Assembly: GCA_002733605.1 (NCBI GenBank)
Contig: NVWK01000004.1
Location: 1 to 64,000, forward strand
Direction: 5' to 3'
Length of the DNA stretch: 64,000 nucleotides
Source: Robiginitomaculum sp.
Lineage (GTDB): Bacteria > Pseudomonadota > Alphaproteobacteria > Caulobacterales > Maricaulaceae
In this document: piece after piece, positions 1 to 8,637 of the stretch
Numbering within the stretch: the first letter of the stretch is position 1
Layout of the letters: every line of letters starts with the position of its first letter
The notes under the pieces: generated by a model
What the model saw: only the letters and a program-made list of their open reading frames with translations
Told to the model about the DNA's origin: nothing
Databases searched by the model: none
Position numbers and translations under genes: made by a program

Positions 1-2
1 AA

Positions 3-1433
3 TTAATTAAAAACTTAGAAGTTTACCTTGGAATAAAAATTAATCTTTTACAAGGTGCAGAAAACAGTTCAGAAGATCCATTTGACCATTTTTTGCAAAT
101 GTATGGTGGATTTTTACCTTCTTCTAATGCTCGTTGGTGTACAAAAAAATTAAAGTTGGACCCTTTCGAGAATTATGTCGGGACCGACCCAGTGGTTTCT
201 TATGTAGGCATTAGGGGTGATGAAGAAAGAGAAGGTTACATTTCTACTAAAAAGAACATTCAATCCATATTTCCTTTTCGCAAGAATATCTGGAGTAAGG
301 ACGTAGTAACTAAGATGCTTTCTAACCAAAATATGGAGCAACTACTAACAATGTCTAAAAATATAGATTTCGGTCAAAATCAAGAGAAAACATTTCAAAC
401 CATTTCTCGAAAAGTAAATCCTAGTTTTACCCTTGACCAAAAGCTGAATATTTTACTAGATTCAAATGTAAAAGCTTTCAAAGACGGAAAAGTACACCGC
501 GAGTCCAATGAAGTGTTCTGGCGCAAAGACGGGAGTAGTTTTCCGGTCGAATATGTCAGTACACCGATCTGGGATGATGGGGAACTGGTTGGTGCGGTCG
601 TCTCCTTTCGCGATATTTCAGCGCGTGTTGCCCTGGAAGCCGAGTTGATTGAAAGCAAAGACCGTGAGCGGATTTTACAATCAGATTTACAACATGTTTC
701 ACGTGTGAGCGCGATGGGGGAAGTGGCCTCGGCCATGGCGCATGAATTGAACCAGCCCCTCACGGCGGTGATGAATTATGTGCAGGCCTCACGACGGTTA
801 TTGAGCTCGGAGACCGAGACAGCCACAGAAAAATCCACAGAAAAAGCCTTGGGGTATATGGAAAAAGCCGTCGAGCAAGCGGCACGGGCGGGCGGCATTA
901 TTCGGGGCCTGCGTAAATTTGTAGAAAAAGAAGATACAGAGCGTAGTTTTGAAAACATCAACGAAATCATTGAGGAAGCTATCACACTTGTCCTTCCGGG
1001 CGGGCAGAGCAACTCTATAAAGTTTGCAACAAAACTCTCGCCCGATTTGCCGGAAATTTTAGTACACAAGGTTAGACTGCAACAAGTCATCGTTAATTTA
1101 GTGCGTAATGCTCTTGAAGCGCTTGAGGGGCGCGATGATCCGCAGATGTATGTGAAAACCCACTGGCGTGGCGACACATTTGTAGAGGTGTGCGTGTGTG
1201 ATAACGGGCCGGGTCTTCCGAGCAAAGTTGTACAGAAACTGTTTCAATCGTTTATCACGACCAAACCGAACGGCATGGGTGTCGGGCTTTCCATCTGCAA
1301 GACTATCATCGAAGAACACGGCGGAGAGATCGAGGCCGTGGACAACAAGCACGGCGGCACTACGTTTTGCTTCACCCTGCCTATAACGTCTCAACCGGAG
1401 ACGCACACACGAATGGAGACAGATAATGCCTGA
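3..1433 (+). CDS. Chimeric ORF: PAPS-reductase-like fragment fused to truncated PAS/histidine kinase (partial 5')
   Basis: The frame is open from the window edge, so the gene is cut at its 5' end; the first Met is at 93. Residues numbered from that Met: about 1-128 look like the C-terminal half of a phosphoadenosine-phosphosulfate reductase-family protein (GGFLPSSNARWCT, then GIRGDEEREGYIS). From about 130 on it is the end of a PAS domain (EVFWRKDGSSFPVEYVSTPI) followed by a HisKA/HATPase kinase: phospho-acceptor His217 in AMAHELNQP, N-box Asn335/Asn339, DNGPG at 370-374, GMGVGLS at 394-400. The kinase is FixL/DctB-like and overlaps the next gene, a FixJ-like regulator, by 8 bp, so the two form a two-component pair. 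The first half of the PAS domain is missing. Base composition changes at the same point (about 475-500): A+T-rich before, balanced after. Either a real recombination fusion or an assembly chimera; the kinase call itself is firm. Confidence 0.8.
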   Translation, partial: LIKNLEVYLGIKINLLQGAENSSEDPFDHFLQMYGGFLPSSNARWCTKKLKLDPFENYVGTDPVVSYVGIRGDEEREGYISTKKNIQSIFPFRKNIWSKDVVTKMLSNQNMEQLLTMSKNIDFGQNQEKTFQTISRKVNPSFTLDQKLNILLDSNVKAFKDGKVHRESNEVFWRKDGSSFPVEYVSTPIWDDGELVGAVVSFRDISARVALEAELIESKDRERILQSDLQHVSRVSAMGEVASAMAHELNQPLTAVMNYVQASRRLLSSETETATEKSTEKALGYMEKAVEQAARAGGIIRGLRKFVEKEDTERSFENINEIIEEAITLVLPGGQSNSIKFATKLSPDLPEILVHKVRLQQVIVNLVRNALEALEGRDDPQMYVKTHWRGDTFVEVCVCDNGPGLPSKVVQKLFQSFITTKPNGMGVGLSICKTIIEEHGGEIEAVDNKHGGTTFCFTLPITSQPETHTRMETDNA

Positions 1434-2049
1434 GAATTTGCGCGTATATATTCTTGATGATGATGAAGCGGTGCGCGATTCAATGTCGGCTTTGCTGGAC
1501 TCTTACGGGTTTGAACAAAAGGTTTTTTCTTCTGCCAACACCTTTCTTGCAGAAGTTTCTCCAGAGTATGCTGGTTGTCTTTTGCTGGATATTCGCATGC
1601 CGGAAATGGACGGGCTAGAAGTTTTGCAACGCCTCGTCAAAGACGGTATTAAACTGCCCGTTATTATTATTACCGGACATGGGGATTTACCGATGGCGGT
1701 GAAAGCTATGAAAGCAGGCGCGGTTGATTTTATCGAAAAACCGTTTGAAGAAGATGTTTTGGTTGAATCCGTGCGCCGCGCCATGGCCATCGGGGAGAAA
1801 ATTTATCTCGAAAAAACCGAACAAAAAAACCTGCAAAGCCGGATCGAAAGATTGACCCCCAGAGAGCATGAAGTTTTAGTGCATATCGCTTCAGGGCGCC
1901 AAAACAAGGTGATCGCCTATGATATGGGTATAAGCCCCCGCACGATTGAAATACATCGTGCAAGGGTTATCGAGAAAATGCAGGCGCGCAATTTGTCCCA
2001 TTTGGTCCGCATGGCCATTGAGGCTGGCGTATTACTGGCGCCCAATTAA
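1426..2049 (+). CDS. FixJ-family response regulator (REC + LuxR-type HTH)
   Basis: 207 aa. Receiver domain at about 5-120 with acidic pocket Asp11-Asp13, phospho-acceptor Asp55 (LLLDIRMPEMDG), Thr83 and Lys105 (EKPF). LuxR/GerE helix-turn-helix at about 140-200 (LTPREHEVLVHIASGRQNKVI). Length and domain order match FixJ/TtrR/NodW-type regulators. The ATG lies 8 bp inside the kinase gene with a GGAG 8 nt upstream, which indicates translational coupling. It should be phosphorylated by the kinase encoded just upstream and then activate transcription. Target genes cannot be told from the sequence; the nitrate block in this window is far away and has its own regulator. Confidence 0.92.
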   Translation: MPENLRVYILDDDEAVRDSMSALLDSYGFEQKVFSSANTFLAEVSPEYAGCLLLDIRMPEMDGLEVLQRLVKDGIKLPVIIITGHGDLPMAVKAMKAGAVDFIEKPFEEDVLVESVRRAMAIGEKIYLEKTEQKNLQSRIERLTPREHEVLVHIASGRQNKVIAYDMGISPRTIEIHRARVIEKMQARNLSHLVRMAIEAGVLLAPN

Positions 2050-2089
2050 ATCTTCTGCTTGGATGCTCCTTTTACATTCTCTGGGCGCT

Positions 2090-4942
2090 TTACGGAAGCC
2101 TATGGCCATATATATCGAGCTCGATGACATTTCCGCCTGCAAATGCGTTCACGGGTGCAAATTGGCTCTCCTTATCACCAACAATTAGATAGAGCATTTC
2201 AGACTCGTCGAGATATTGGTCGGCAATGCGTTTGAAGTCCCCAACTTGCATCGCGACAAGCTCTTGCTGATCCTCTTCAACATATTTTGTGCTTTTGGCG
2301 TATTTGCTAATCACCCGTAATGTACCCAATTTTGCTCTTAGGCTTTCAAAGGCGCGGGTGTTTTCTTTCACCAGTTTTTGCTGGGTGGTTTTCACGTCCG
2401 CATCAGAGAAAGTTTTGCCATAATTGGCAAGCATATCGCGTATGATTTCCAAGCTTGGTTGCGTGGCATTTGCGCGCACGCTTGTGGACGCACTGAACGG
2501 TTGCGCAACCAGACCATAGGATATGCGCGAATACGCCCCATAGGTATATCCTTTTTCTATCCGCAATGTTTGGGCGAGATCGCCACTAATGCCACCGCCC
2601 AACTTCTCGTTTGTGAAATCGAGTTTGTTAGCGTCTGCGTGGGTGCTCGCTACAGTCAGTTTACCAACATAGATCACGCTTTGCTTGCTGCCGGGCACAT
2701 CGATGAAAAACACTTTGCCGGCGTTCACTTGCTTGGCAATCGGGTATGTTGGAGACGTCTGTTCACTTGGTGTAAATTTTTCAGCCAAATGCTCAAAAGC
2801 TTTGACGGCACGGTCTTGGGAGATGTCCCCCGCAATATGCATGCGGGTTTTTGAGTTTAATAGAACTTTGTAATAGGCCTGCAAATCTGCAAGTTCAATA
2901 TCTGTCACCGTCGCAAAGTTGCCGTTTTGCGCGAAGCCCAAAGGATGTTGATCTCCATAAATCAATCTGGAAAATGCGAGCGCTGCAATCGTGCGCGGCG
3001 AAGCTTCTCGCCCTTTAATCGTGGTCAATGTCGCAGATTTCACCCGATCAAAATCAGCGTCCTGCCAGCGCGGTTGAGAGAGTATTTCCTCAACCAGTTC
3101 CATTGTCGCTTCGAAATTTTTGGACAGAGCGCTGACGCTGATGGTCAACTCCTCCGCACTTACGCCTACGCGAATGGTTGAGCCAAGCAAACCAATTGCC
3201 TGCTCCAGTTCTGCCGCCGTTTTCGTAGCCGTGCCCTCATTCATCAAGCGTGCCAACAAGCTAGCCACCCCCTTTTTATCGAGAGGGTCGAGCCAGCCGC
3301 CACCGGCAATCGTGACATCAAAATTGACCAAAGGTGTTTCGGAATTTTCGATGCCGATCAGCGCAATATCATTAGCCAGATTAGCTTCCCATATTGTCGG
3401 CATTTGCACCAAAGGTAATTCACCGAAATCGGGCTCGGAACGATCAAACGTGCTGGCGGTTTTTACATAGTCCGCTTCTGCACCTTGGCTTACTTCTTCG
3501 CTGGCCGCGCCGGATGTGACTTCTTCAATCCAGACACTGGCGGCAACAGAACCCTCCACGGCGAGCTCTGATTGTCCTTTCGGCACAAAACTGGTGATAA
3601 TAGCGTGTCTGCCTTTCACATATTTTTCGTACGCGGCCATCACATCTTCCGCGCTCACCGCGTTCAGAAGCTTTGCGGACTTAATGGCATAAGCCGGGTC
3701 ACCGGCAAATTCATTGTCACGTGCCAGTTGATTGGATTTACCCAAAACTGTCGAAACGCTCGCATACAGGCGGGTCTCTTGCTCCGCCTTGATACGCTGT
3801 AAATCTTTAGCGTCCACACCTTCCGTTTCAAACTGCACAAGCGCAGCGTTAAGGGCGGTCTGAACGGCATCTAAATCTATGCCCGCATTGGCGCGCACCC
3901 TAAATACAAATTCACCGGCAAGCTCCATACTATTGTTATAGCTGGATACTGTCGGTGCCAATTTCCCCTGCTCGACAATGTGTTTGTACAAGACGGAGTT
4001 TTTACTGCCTGCAAGGATTTCCCCCAGAACATTTAAGGCTTGTTCATCCGTATGATAGGCTTCGACCGTTGGGAATGTGAGAGCGAGATCCGGTAGTTTT
4101 GCGAAATTATCCTCGAAATAAAACGTCTTGGTTTCCGTTAAAGTTACAGGCATGGCCGGGAGAGGTTTCACCTCTGGCCCCCTGTGAATTTCGCCGAACC
4201 ATTGCTGTACCTTTGCTTTGGTCTGGGCGATGTCGATGTCTCCGACAATCGCCAATGTCGCATTGTTTGGGCCATATAACCCGCTATAAAATTCCTTGAG
4301 GTCCTCCAAGGTTGCGGCCTGTAAATCCGGCAAGGAACCGATGACCGTCCAGCTATAAGGATGTCCGTGCGGATAGAGGGCCTTGCGGATCACCTCTTGG
4401 GTATAGCCATAGGCGGCATTATCTACCCGTTGGCGTTTCTCGTTTTTAACAACCTGTTTTTCGCGCTCAAGTGCGGCTTGCGTCACCGTATTGATCATAT
4501 AGCCAAGCCGGTCGCTATCTATCCAGAGGATTTTATCGAACGCATCTTTTGGCACAACTTCATAATAAATCGTACCGTCACTCCATGTTCCGCCGTTACG
4601 CGCCCCGCCCCAATCAGGGATAGCTTTGCGGTTCCAGCCACGCGGTACGTTTTCGGAATCATTAAAGGCCATGTGTTCAAAGAAATGCGCGAAGCCAGTT
4701 CGCCCCGGCTTTTCGCGGTTGCTGCCCGCATGGACAACCGTTGTAAACGCGACAATCGGATCTGATTTGTCTACATGCAAAATCACTTCCAGCCCGTTTT
4801 CCAGAGTGAATTTTTCATAGTCTAAACTAAATTTGGATTGCGCGGCTGCGGCACTTGTATCGGCAGGGTCACTTGTCGTATTTGCGCCACAAGAGATCAG
4901 AAAAGCACATGCGCTTACGCATAAAAGATGTTTCAGTGTCAT
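2090..4942 (-). CDS. M16-family zinc peptidase, outer-membrane/periplasmic lipoprotein
   Basis: 950 aa, two M16 halves. Signal peptide ends in a lipobox (LISC, Cys18), so it is probably a lipoprotein. The inverted zinc motif HxxEH is intact (His86, Glu89, His90 in HFFEHMAF) and the third ligand is probably Glu169 (VVKNEKR). The C-terminal half (about 510-940) is the usual inactive M16 repeat. Such proteins are pitrilysin/PqqL-like peptidases that degrade peptides in the periplasm. It converges on the fixJ-like gene with only 40 bp between them. The start codon follows an AGGGA that lies in one arm of an inverted repeat (see 4952-5001). No partner gene is evident. Confidence 0.93.
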   Translation of the reverse strand: MTLKHLLCVSACAFLISCGANTTSDPADTSAAAAQSKFSLDYEKFTLENGLEVILHVDKSDPIVAFTTVVHAGSNREKPGRTGFAHFFEHMAFNDSENVPRGWNRKAIPDWGGARNGGTWSDGTIYYEVVPKDAFDKILWIDSDRLGYMINTVTQAALEREKQVVKNEKRQRVDNAAYGYTQEVIRKALYPHGHPYSWTVIGSLPDLQAATLEDLKEFYSGLYGPNNATLAIVGDIDIAQTKAKVQQWFGEIHRGPEVKPLPAMPVTLTETKTFYFEDNFAKLPDLALTFPTVEAYHTDEQALNVLGEILAGSKNSVLYKHIVEQGKLAPTVSSYNNSMELAGEFVFRVRANAGIDLDAVQTALNAALVQFETEGVDAKDLQRIKAEQETRLYASVSTVLGKSNQLARDNEFAGDPAYAIKSAKLLNAVSAEDVMAAYEKYVKGRHAIITSFVPKGQSELAVEGSVAASVWIEEVTSGAASEEVSQGAEADYVKTASTFDRSEPDFGELPLVQMPTIWEANLANDIALIGIENSETPLVNFDVTIAGGGWLDPLDKKGVASLLARLMNEGTATKTAAELEQAIGLLGSTIRVGVSAEELTISVSALSKNFEATMELVEEILSQPRWQDADFDRVKSATLTTIKGREASPRTIAALAFSRLIYGDQHPLGFAQNGNFATVTDIELADLQAYYKVLLNSKTRMHIAGDISQDRAVKAFEHLAEKFTPSEQTSPTYPIAKQVNAGKVFFIDVPGSKQSVIYVGKLTVASTHADANKLDFTNEKLGGGISGDLAQTLRIEKGYTYGAYSRISYGLVAQPFSASTSVRANATQPSLEIIRDMLANYGKTFSDADVKTTQQKLVKENTRAFESLRAKLGTLRVISKYAKSTKYVEEDQQELVAMQVGDFKRIADQYLDESEMLYLIVGDKESQFAPVNAFAGGNVIELDIYGHRLP

Positions 4943-4951
4943 AAGAGTATT

Positions 4952-5001
4952 CCCTAGTTTCTTTTTGAACTACACGAATAAACATTCGCCGTAAACTAGG
5001 G
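4952..5001 (-). promoter_or_regulatory. Inverted repeat in the M16 peptidase leader overlapping its ribosome binding site
   Basis: CCCTAGTTT at 4952-4960 and AAACTAGGG at 4993-5001 are perfect 9-bp inverted arms about 32 nt apart. On the minus strand the second arm carries the AGGGA that would serve as Shine-Dalgarno for the ATG at 4942. A hairpin would hide the ribosome binding site; alternatively the arms are a spaced operator. The rest of 4943-5155 shows no convincing gene. Confidence 0.4.
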
Positions 5002-5155
5002 TTTTAATCGAGGTTGATATAATAAATATGCTCACTCACTCGGCGTACGTAAATATTCGCAGAACATATCGCTCGCTGCCATTTGGTCCCAATATTCATC
5101 ATCCCCGATAACTTCGGGCATCCACGCGCGCCTGCCATGGATGCCCGATAAACCT

Positions 5156-5725
5156 CTATGTCTTTACCGCATAGTCTTTAAAAGCGGCGTCCACATCGGT
5201 ATGGAAGATGTGATTTGCATAATTGCTGAGAGTTTTGACAGAAATTGCCAGAATGATTTCCAGTATCTGTTCTTCCGCGTAACCGGCGCTCAAGAAATTT
5301 TGCGCATCCATTTTGGTGATCAAACCGCGTGTGTCAAAGAGCCGGGATGTCATGACGGCAAGAGCTTGTAATTTTGGATCAGAAACAGGGTTGCCTGCAC
5401 GCACATTTGCGAGTGTATCGGCATCAAATTTAGCGACTTTATCCGCAATCATGCTGTGCGCTGCCGTACAATACTCACACCCGTTTTTATCACTAATCAC
5501 CAAAAACACCAGTTCTTGTTCTTGCGGGGTAAAACCGGAAGCTTGCCGGAACGCTTTATACCCATGGATATAGGTGCTGAGATAGCCCTGCGAGTTGGCC
5601 ATGATCTGGTACATATTCGGAACAAACCCCAATTGGGTTTTTGTGGCTTCAAATATAGTTTTTGCCTCGCCTGTAGCGGCTTCGTTTGTGATGAGGGCAA
5701 GGTTGGTTTTGTAGTCTGCGTTCAT
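5156..5725 (-). CDS. AhpD-like / carboxymuconolactone decarboxylase-family protein
   Basis: 189 aa, cytoplasmic, no signal peptide. It carries the AhpD-type redox motif CEYCTAAH (Cys83, Cys86, His90) on an all-helical scaffold. The family contains alkylhydroperoxidases and peroxidase-related enzymes that reduce peroxides through the CxxC pair, so a peroxide or quinone-linked redox role is likely but the substrate is unknown. It is the last gene of a minus-strand set with the 52-aa mini-gene (43 bp upstream), a four-helix membrane protein and a 45-aa mini-gene. An AGGAGAATATC before the ATG supports the start. Confidence 0.88.
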   Translation of the reverse strand: MNADYKTNLALITNEAATGEAKTIFEATKTQLGFVPNMYQIMANSQGYLSTYIHGYKAFRQASGFTPQEQELVFLVISDKNGCEYCTAAHSMIADKVAKFDADTLANVRAGNPVSDPKLQALAVMTSRLFDTRGLITKMDAQNFLSAGYAEEQILEIILAISVKTLSNYANHIFHTDVDAAFKDYAVKT

Positions 5726-5768
5726 GATATTCTCCTCATGAGTATGGTTGGGGGGGGTAAAGTGAGAT

Positions 5769-5927
5769 TTAAAGGCCGGAGCGCATATTGCGTTTTTGGC
5801 CTAAATTACGTTCGAAGTCGGCTTCCAAACCTCGGTCTATAGATTCTGTGAAATGTACAATTATTTTCCAAAAACCGGTCATGTTAGCATAAGGGTTTTT
5901 AGGGGGCATATGTTGTGGGGGGGGCAT
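5769..5927 (-). CDS. Small ORF, 52 aa, unknown
   Basis: Not recognised. It begins MPPPQHMPPKNPYANMTGFW and ends RNMRSGL: a proline-rich head, then a short amphipathic stretch with a charged tail (ESIDRGLEADFERNLGQKR). A GAGGAG lies 6-7 nt before the ATG, and it sits 17 bp after the 143-aa membrane protein and 43 bp before the AhpD-like gene on the same strand, as an operon member would. The strong ribosome binding site and tight spacing are the main support. Confidence 0.55.
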   Translation of the reverse strand: MPPPQHMPPKNPYANMTGFWKIIVHFTESIDRGLEADFERNLGQKRNMRSGL

Positions 5928-5944
5928 TAATAATCTCCTCTAGA

Positions 5945-6376
5945 TCAGGGTTGTAAAACGGCCCGTAGGGGCACAGGCTGTAAGTTGGACAGCAACATGG
6001 AAGACAGCCAAACACCGAATACCTCGCTTAAAAGAAACGGGACTGTCACAATTTCGTTTGAGAACGGGGCAAGCGGCATGAGCGGGATATGGGCAAGAAG
6101 GTCTAGGCTATAGACAGCTAGAAACCCCAAAGCCGTTAATTTCGCCAACGCATAGGCCCAAACCTGCCCACGGATCATAAACACCGCCGCAACAGATGCG
6201 CCTATAATAATGACCGTAAAGACAAGGTGAAATGCGCTCAGCAAATTAACCGATAAGAGGACCAATGCAAATTGCACCAGTGTCACAAAATGCCTGTCCA
6301 ATTTGGTCAGGCAACATTGTTCTACGGCCGGTCGTGACGAACGTATCAGGCCCAGTGGGCGAAGAAGTTGGGGCAT
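5945..6376 (-). CDS. Small integral membrane protein, unknown function
   Basis: 143 aa with about four predicted membrane helices: roughly residues 30-50, 52-69, 77-96 and 107-130. No cofactor or catalytic motif is visible. The overall look is of a DoxX/DUF-type four-helix membrane protein, but no family is assigned. It lies between a 45-aa and a 52-aa mini-gene and upstream of the AhpD-like gene, so a role linked to redox or peroxide handling is possible by context only. The start ATG at 6376 is preceded by AAGAGATC, a usable but weak ribosome binding site. Confidence 0.65.
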   Translation of the reverse strand: MPQLLRPLGLIRSSRPAVEQCCLTKLDRHFVTLVQFALVLLSVNLLSAFHLVFTVIIIGASVAAVFMIRGQVWAYALAKLTALGFLAVYSLDLLAHIPLMPLAPFSNEIVTVPFLLSEVFGVWLSSMLLSNLQPVPLRAVLQP

Positions 6377-6469
6377 AATGATCTCTTGAATTTAAGCTGA
6401 AAACCGTGGCAGGGCGTGTTCATGTGGGGCGAACATGACGATTGTTCTTTAAACTACGCATCGGACAAA

Positions 6470-6607
6470 TTATGGGCTGTCTGTCCAGACGATTAGCTGA
6501 TTTTGTGATGCGAGGGGACGGGTTAGGTTGCTCTGCTCAATACGCGATTGCGCACAAATAAGGGCGGCGACAAAATTCTGGTCTGCTTGATGGTGTTGCG
6601 TTTGCAT
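6470..6607 (-). CDS. Small ORF, 45 aa, unknown
   Basis: Begins MQTQHHQADQNFVAALICAQ and ends QNQLIVWTDSP. AAGGAG lies 6 nt upstream of the ATG, one of the best ribosome binding sites in the region. No membrane helix or known motif. It is followed 93 bp later by the four-helix membrane gene, so it may be a leader or the first gene of that operon. Confidence 0.5.
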   Translation of the reverse strand: MQTQHHQADQNFVAALICAQSRIEQSNLTRPLASQNQLIVWTDSP

Positions 6608-6771
6608 AATGTACTCCTTTGTTTTGAAAACCCGGGACCGGGCCTTTCATTCAAAGTGGAGATAACATCGGTGCTCTCATTATATTAGATAGGCATTTTG
6701 AGAATAACTTATCCATTTTGAGCAATTAACGGCTTAAAATGGAGATGTAGTTTCACATTACTTTCTGACCT
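6608..6771. promoter_or_regulatory. Promoter region of the mini-gene operon with repeated CATTTTGAG
   Basis: CATTTTGAG occurs twice, at 6693-6701 and 6713-6721, exactly 20 bp apart (two helical turns). TGGAGAT occurs at 6657-6663 and 6740-6746 and again in the LysR/SDR intergenic region. These may be binding sites of the LysR regulator encoded just upstream; this is inference from spacing only. Confidence 0.35.
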
Positions 6772-7680
6772 TTAGCCGCGCGCCCAAGACATTGAGGAAA
6801 TCCGGACTTGGAGAAATTCGATAAACACGCGCTGTTTGGCTGGTACAAATTGGCGATAGCCGTATACAGCCTGTATAGGCATCAGATCAATTTTTGGTGT
6901 GAATTCGGGGAGGATGCGGCTCATGGTTCCGTCTTTAATATGGGTGTCTAACACCCACTCGGGTGCAAAAGAAATCCCTAGGCCCGCTAGAGACGCCGCC
7001 AGAAGCGCATCTCCATTATTGGCAAAGAAGCTACCGTTCACTTGTATATTATATTCGCTGCCCCCTTTCACGAACCGCCACGTGTTTTGACCGGGGTTGG
7101 TGCGAAATTGCAGACAATTGTGTGTGGCAAGGTCTGCAACTGTGAGCGGCGTCCCGTGTTCTTTCAGATATGCCGGGCTTGCGCACACCAAGGACGTGCT
7201 GCTGCCCAGGCGCTTTGCAATTAGATTGGAATCGCGCAATTCACCCAAACGAATGGCGACATCATAGCCAAGGCCTATAATGTCTTCTACCGTGTCTGTG
7301 AGCGACAAACCGATTGTGATGTCCGGGTAGAGGGTATGAAATTCTTTTAGCAAAGGGGCAATGAACAAGCGGCCAAATGTTGAGGGCGCGGTGACCCGTA
7401 GCAAGCCTGCTGGCGCGCCGTTGAGGTTTCGAATGGCTTCACTGGCCTCATCCAGACCCGCGACAATGCGTGTGGCATGTTCGAAATAAATCTGTCCGGC
7501 TTCGGTCAGGGTGAGTTTGCGTGTTGAGCGCCGTAATAATTTTGCGCCGAGTTGTGTCTCCAGTTTTGTGATCATCCGCGAGGTCGAAGATTGTGGCACA
7601 CCAAGGCGGGCGCCCCCTTTGGAAAAGCTGTTGCCTTCAACAACACTGACAAACAGCCGCAGCGCAAGTTCATTGTCCAT
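6772..7680 (-). CDS. LysR-family transcriptional regulator
   Basis: 302 aa. Winged HTH at about 1-60 (LFVSVVEGNSFSKGGARLGV, then SSTSRMITKLETQLGAKLL) followed by a type-2 periplasmic-binding-fold effector domain from about 88 to 290. It resembles the DsdC/CrgA-type LysR branch that often controls a divergent dehydrogenase gene. It is divergent from the SDR/GST pair, with a 119-bp intergenic region carrying a 10-bp inverted repeat, so it most likely controls that pair and possibly itself. The effector is unknown. Confidence 0.92.
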   Translation of the reverse strand: MDNELALRLFVSVVEGNSFSKGGARLGVPQSSTSRMITKLETQLGAKLLRRSTRKLTLTEAGQIYFEHATRIVAGLDEASEAIRNLNGAPAGLLRVTAPSTFGRLFIAPLLKEFHTLYPDITIGLSLTDTVEDIIGLGYDVAIRLGELRDSNLIAKRLGSSTSLVCASPAYLKEHGTPLTVADLATHNCLQFRTNPGQNTWRFVKGGSEYNIQVNGSFFANNGDALLAASLAGLGISFAPEWVLDTHIKDGTMSRILPEFTPKIDLMPIQAVYGYRQFVPAKQRVFIEFLQVRISSMSWARG

Positions 7681-7754
7681 GGGAAACCTTAATTGTCATA
7701 AATGGATATAAGACTTCCAGTATTACCGTCTTATTTAATTATGGCAACAAGCTT

Positions 7755-7795
7755 ATCTCCAATTCACAGACAAAATTTAACACAAAATTGGAGAT
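7755..7795 (+). promoter_or_regulatory. Inverted repeat ATCTCCAATT...AATTGGAGAT before the SDR gene
   Basis: Perfect 10-bp arms at 7755-7764 and 7786-7795, centres 31 bp apart. The second arm contains the GGAG (7790-7793) that acts as ribosome binding site for the ATG at 7800. It could be a LysR operator pair, a hairpin that masks the ribosome binding site, or both. Confidence 0.45.
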
Positions 7796-7799
7796 CATT

Positions 7800-8636
7800 A
7801 TGAAAGATACAGTAAAAAAATACGGAGAATGGGCGGTTATTACAGGCGGTTCCGCAGGTATTGGCTTGGCATTTGCACATGAGCTGGCCGCGAAAGGTCA
7901 TAATCTGGTGTTGGTGGCCCGTGGCCAAAAAGCGCTTGATGCCAGCGCCCTCAAATTAAAGGCGCAACACAAAATTGATGTGGTGACAATCGCGATGGAC
8001 TTAACGGCGGTTAATGCGCCGTCTGATTTATACGAGAAAACCAAAGACATAGCCCCCGGGCTGGTCGTGCTCAGCGCCGGCAGTGAAACGACAGGACATT
8101 TTACCAAAGTTGCCCTCAATGCGCATAGTAATTTGATCAATCTTAACATTCAGGTGCCCGCAGCTCTCGCGCGGCTCTACGGCGCGGATATGATCCAACG
8201 CGGGCGCGGCGGCATTGTATTTTTGTCCAGCCTATTCGGGTATCAAGGCGTGCCATTGGTTGCCAATTACGCAGCGTCGCAAGCCTATATCTTGACACTC
8301 GGCGAAGCGCTACATGTGGAAATGAAACCGCACGGGGTTGATGTTCTCGTCGTATCTCCGGGCCTCACCAAGACAAATATGCCAGCCCAAATGCCGGTGG
8401 ATTTTTGGAAAATGCCCATTACCAAACACCAACCTGTCAAGGTTGCGCGTGTTGGCCTGCGGGCTTTAGGCCGCAAAGCTTCGGTTGTGCCCGGGTATGT
8501 GAATAAGGTTTTTGCCTTTGAAAACCGGTTTCTACCCCGCTTATGGCCAACAAAAATGTTCGGATTTTTGCTCAAAAACGCCCTATATAAAGACCAAAAA
8601 CCTAAATTATTGAACGCAGTTGCGAGGCGGAGTTAA
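7800..8636 (+). CDS. Short-chain dehydrogenase/reductase with Gln at the catalytic Lys position
   Basis: 278 aa. The ATG at 7800 follows GGAG by 6 nt; an upstream TTG at 7788 is less likely. Rossmann nucleotide motif TGGSAGIG at 15-22, serine pair SS at 143-144, catalytic Tyr157 in NYAASQAY. The usual YxxxK lysine is replaced by Gln161. The C-terminal extension of about 80 residues with aromatic/basic content resembles DltE/YqjQ-type SDRs. An NAD(P)-dependent oxidoreductase on an unknown substrate; the missing lysine makes altered or lost catalysis possible. It is co-transcribed with the GST gene, whose ATG follows its stop by 1 nt. Confidence 0.88.
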   Translation: MKDTVKKYGEWAVITGGSAGIGLAFAHELAAKGHNLVLVARGQKALDASALKLKAQHKIDVVTIAMDLTAVNAPSDLYEKTKDIAPGLVVLSAGSETTGHFTKVALNAHSNLINLNIQVPAALARLYGADMIQRGRGGIVFLSSLFGYQGVPLVANYAASQAYILTLGEALHVEMKPHGVDVLVVSPGLTKTNMPAQMPVDFWKMPITKHQPVKVARVGLRALGRKASVVPGYVNKVFAFENRFLPRLWPTKMFGFLLKNALYKDQKPKLLNAVARRS

Positions 8637-8637
8637 A

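Noticed and set aside
5032..5121. 29-codon minus-strand frame (MPEVIGDDEYWDQM)
   Set aside because: Too short, no clear ribosome binding site, no family seen; might be the remnant of a gene.
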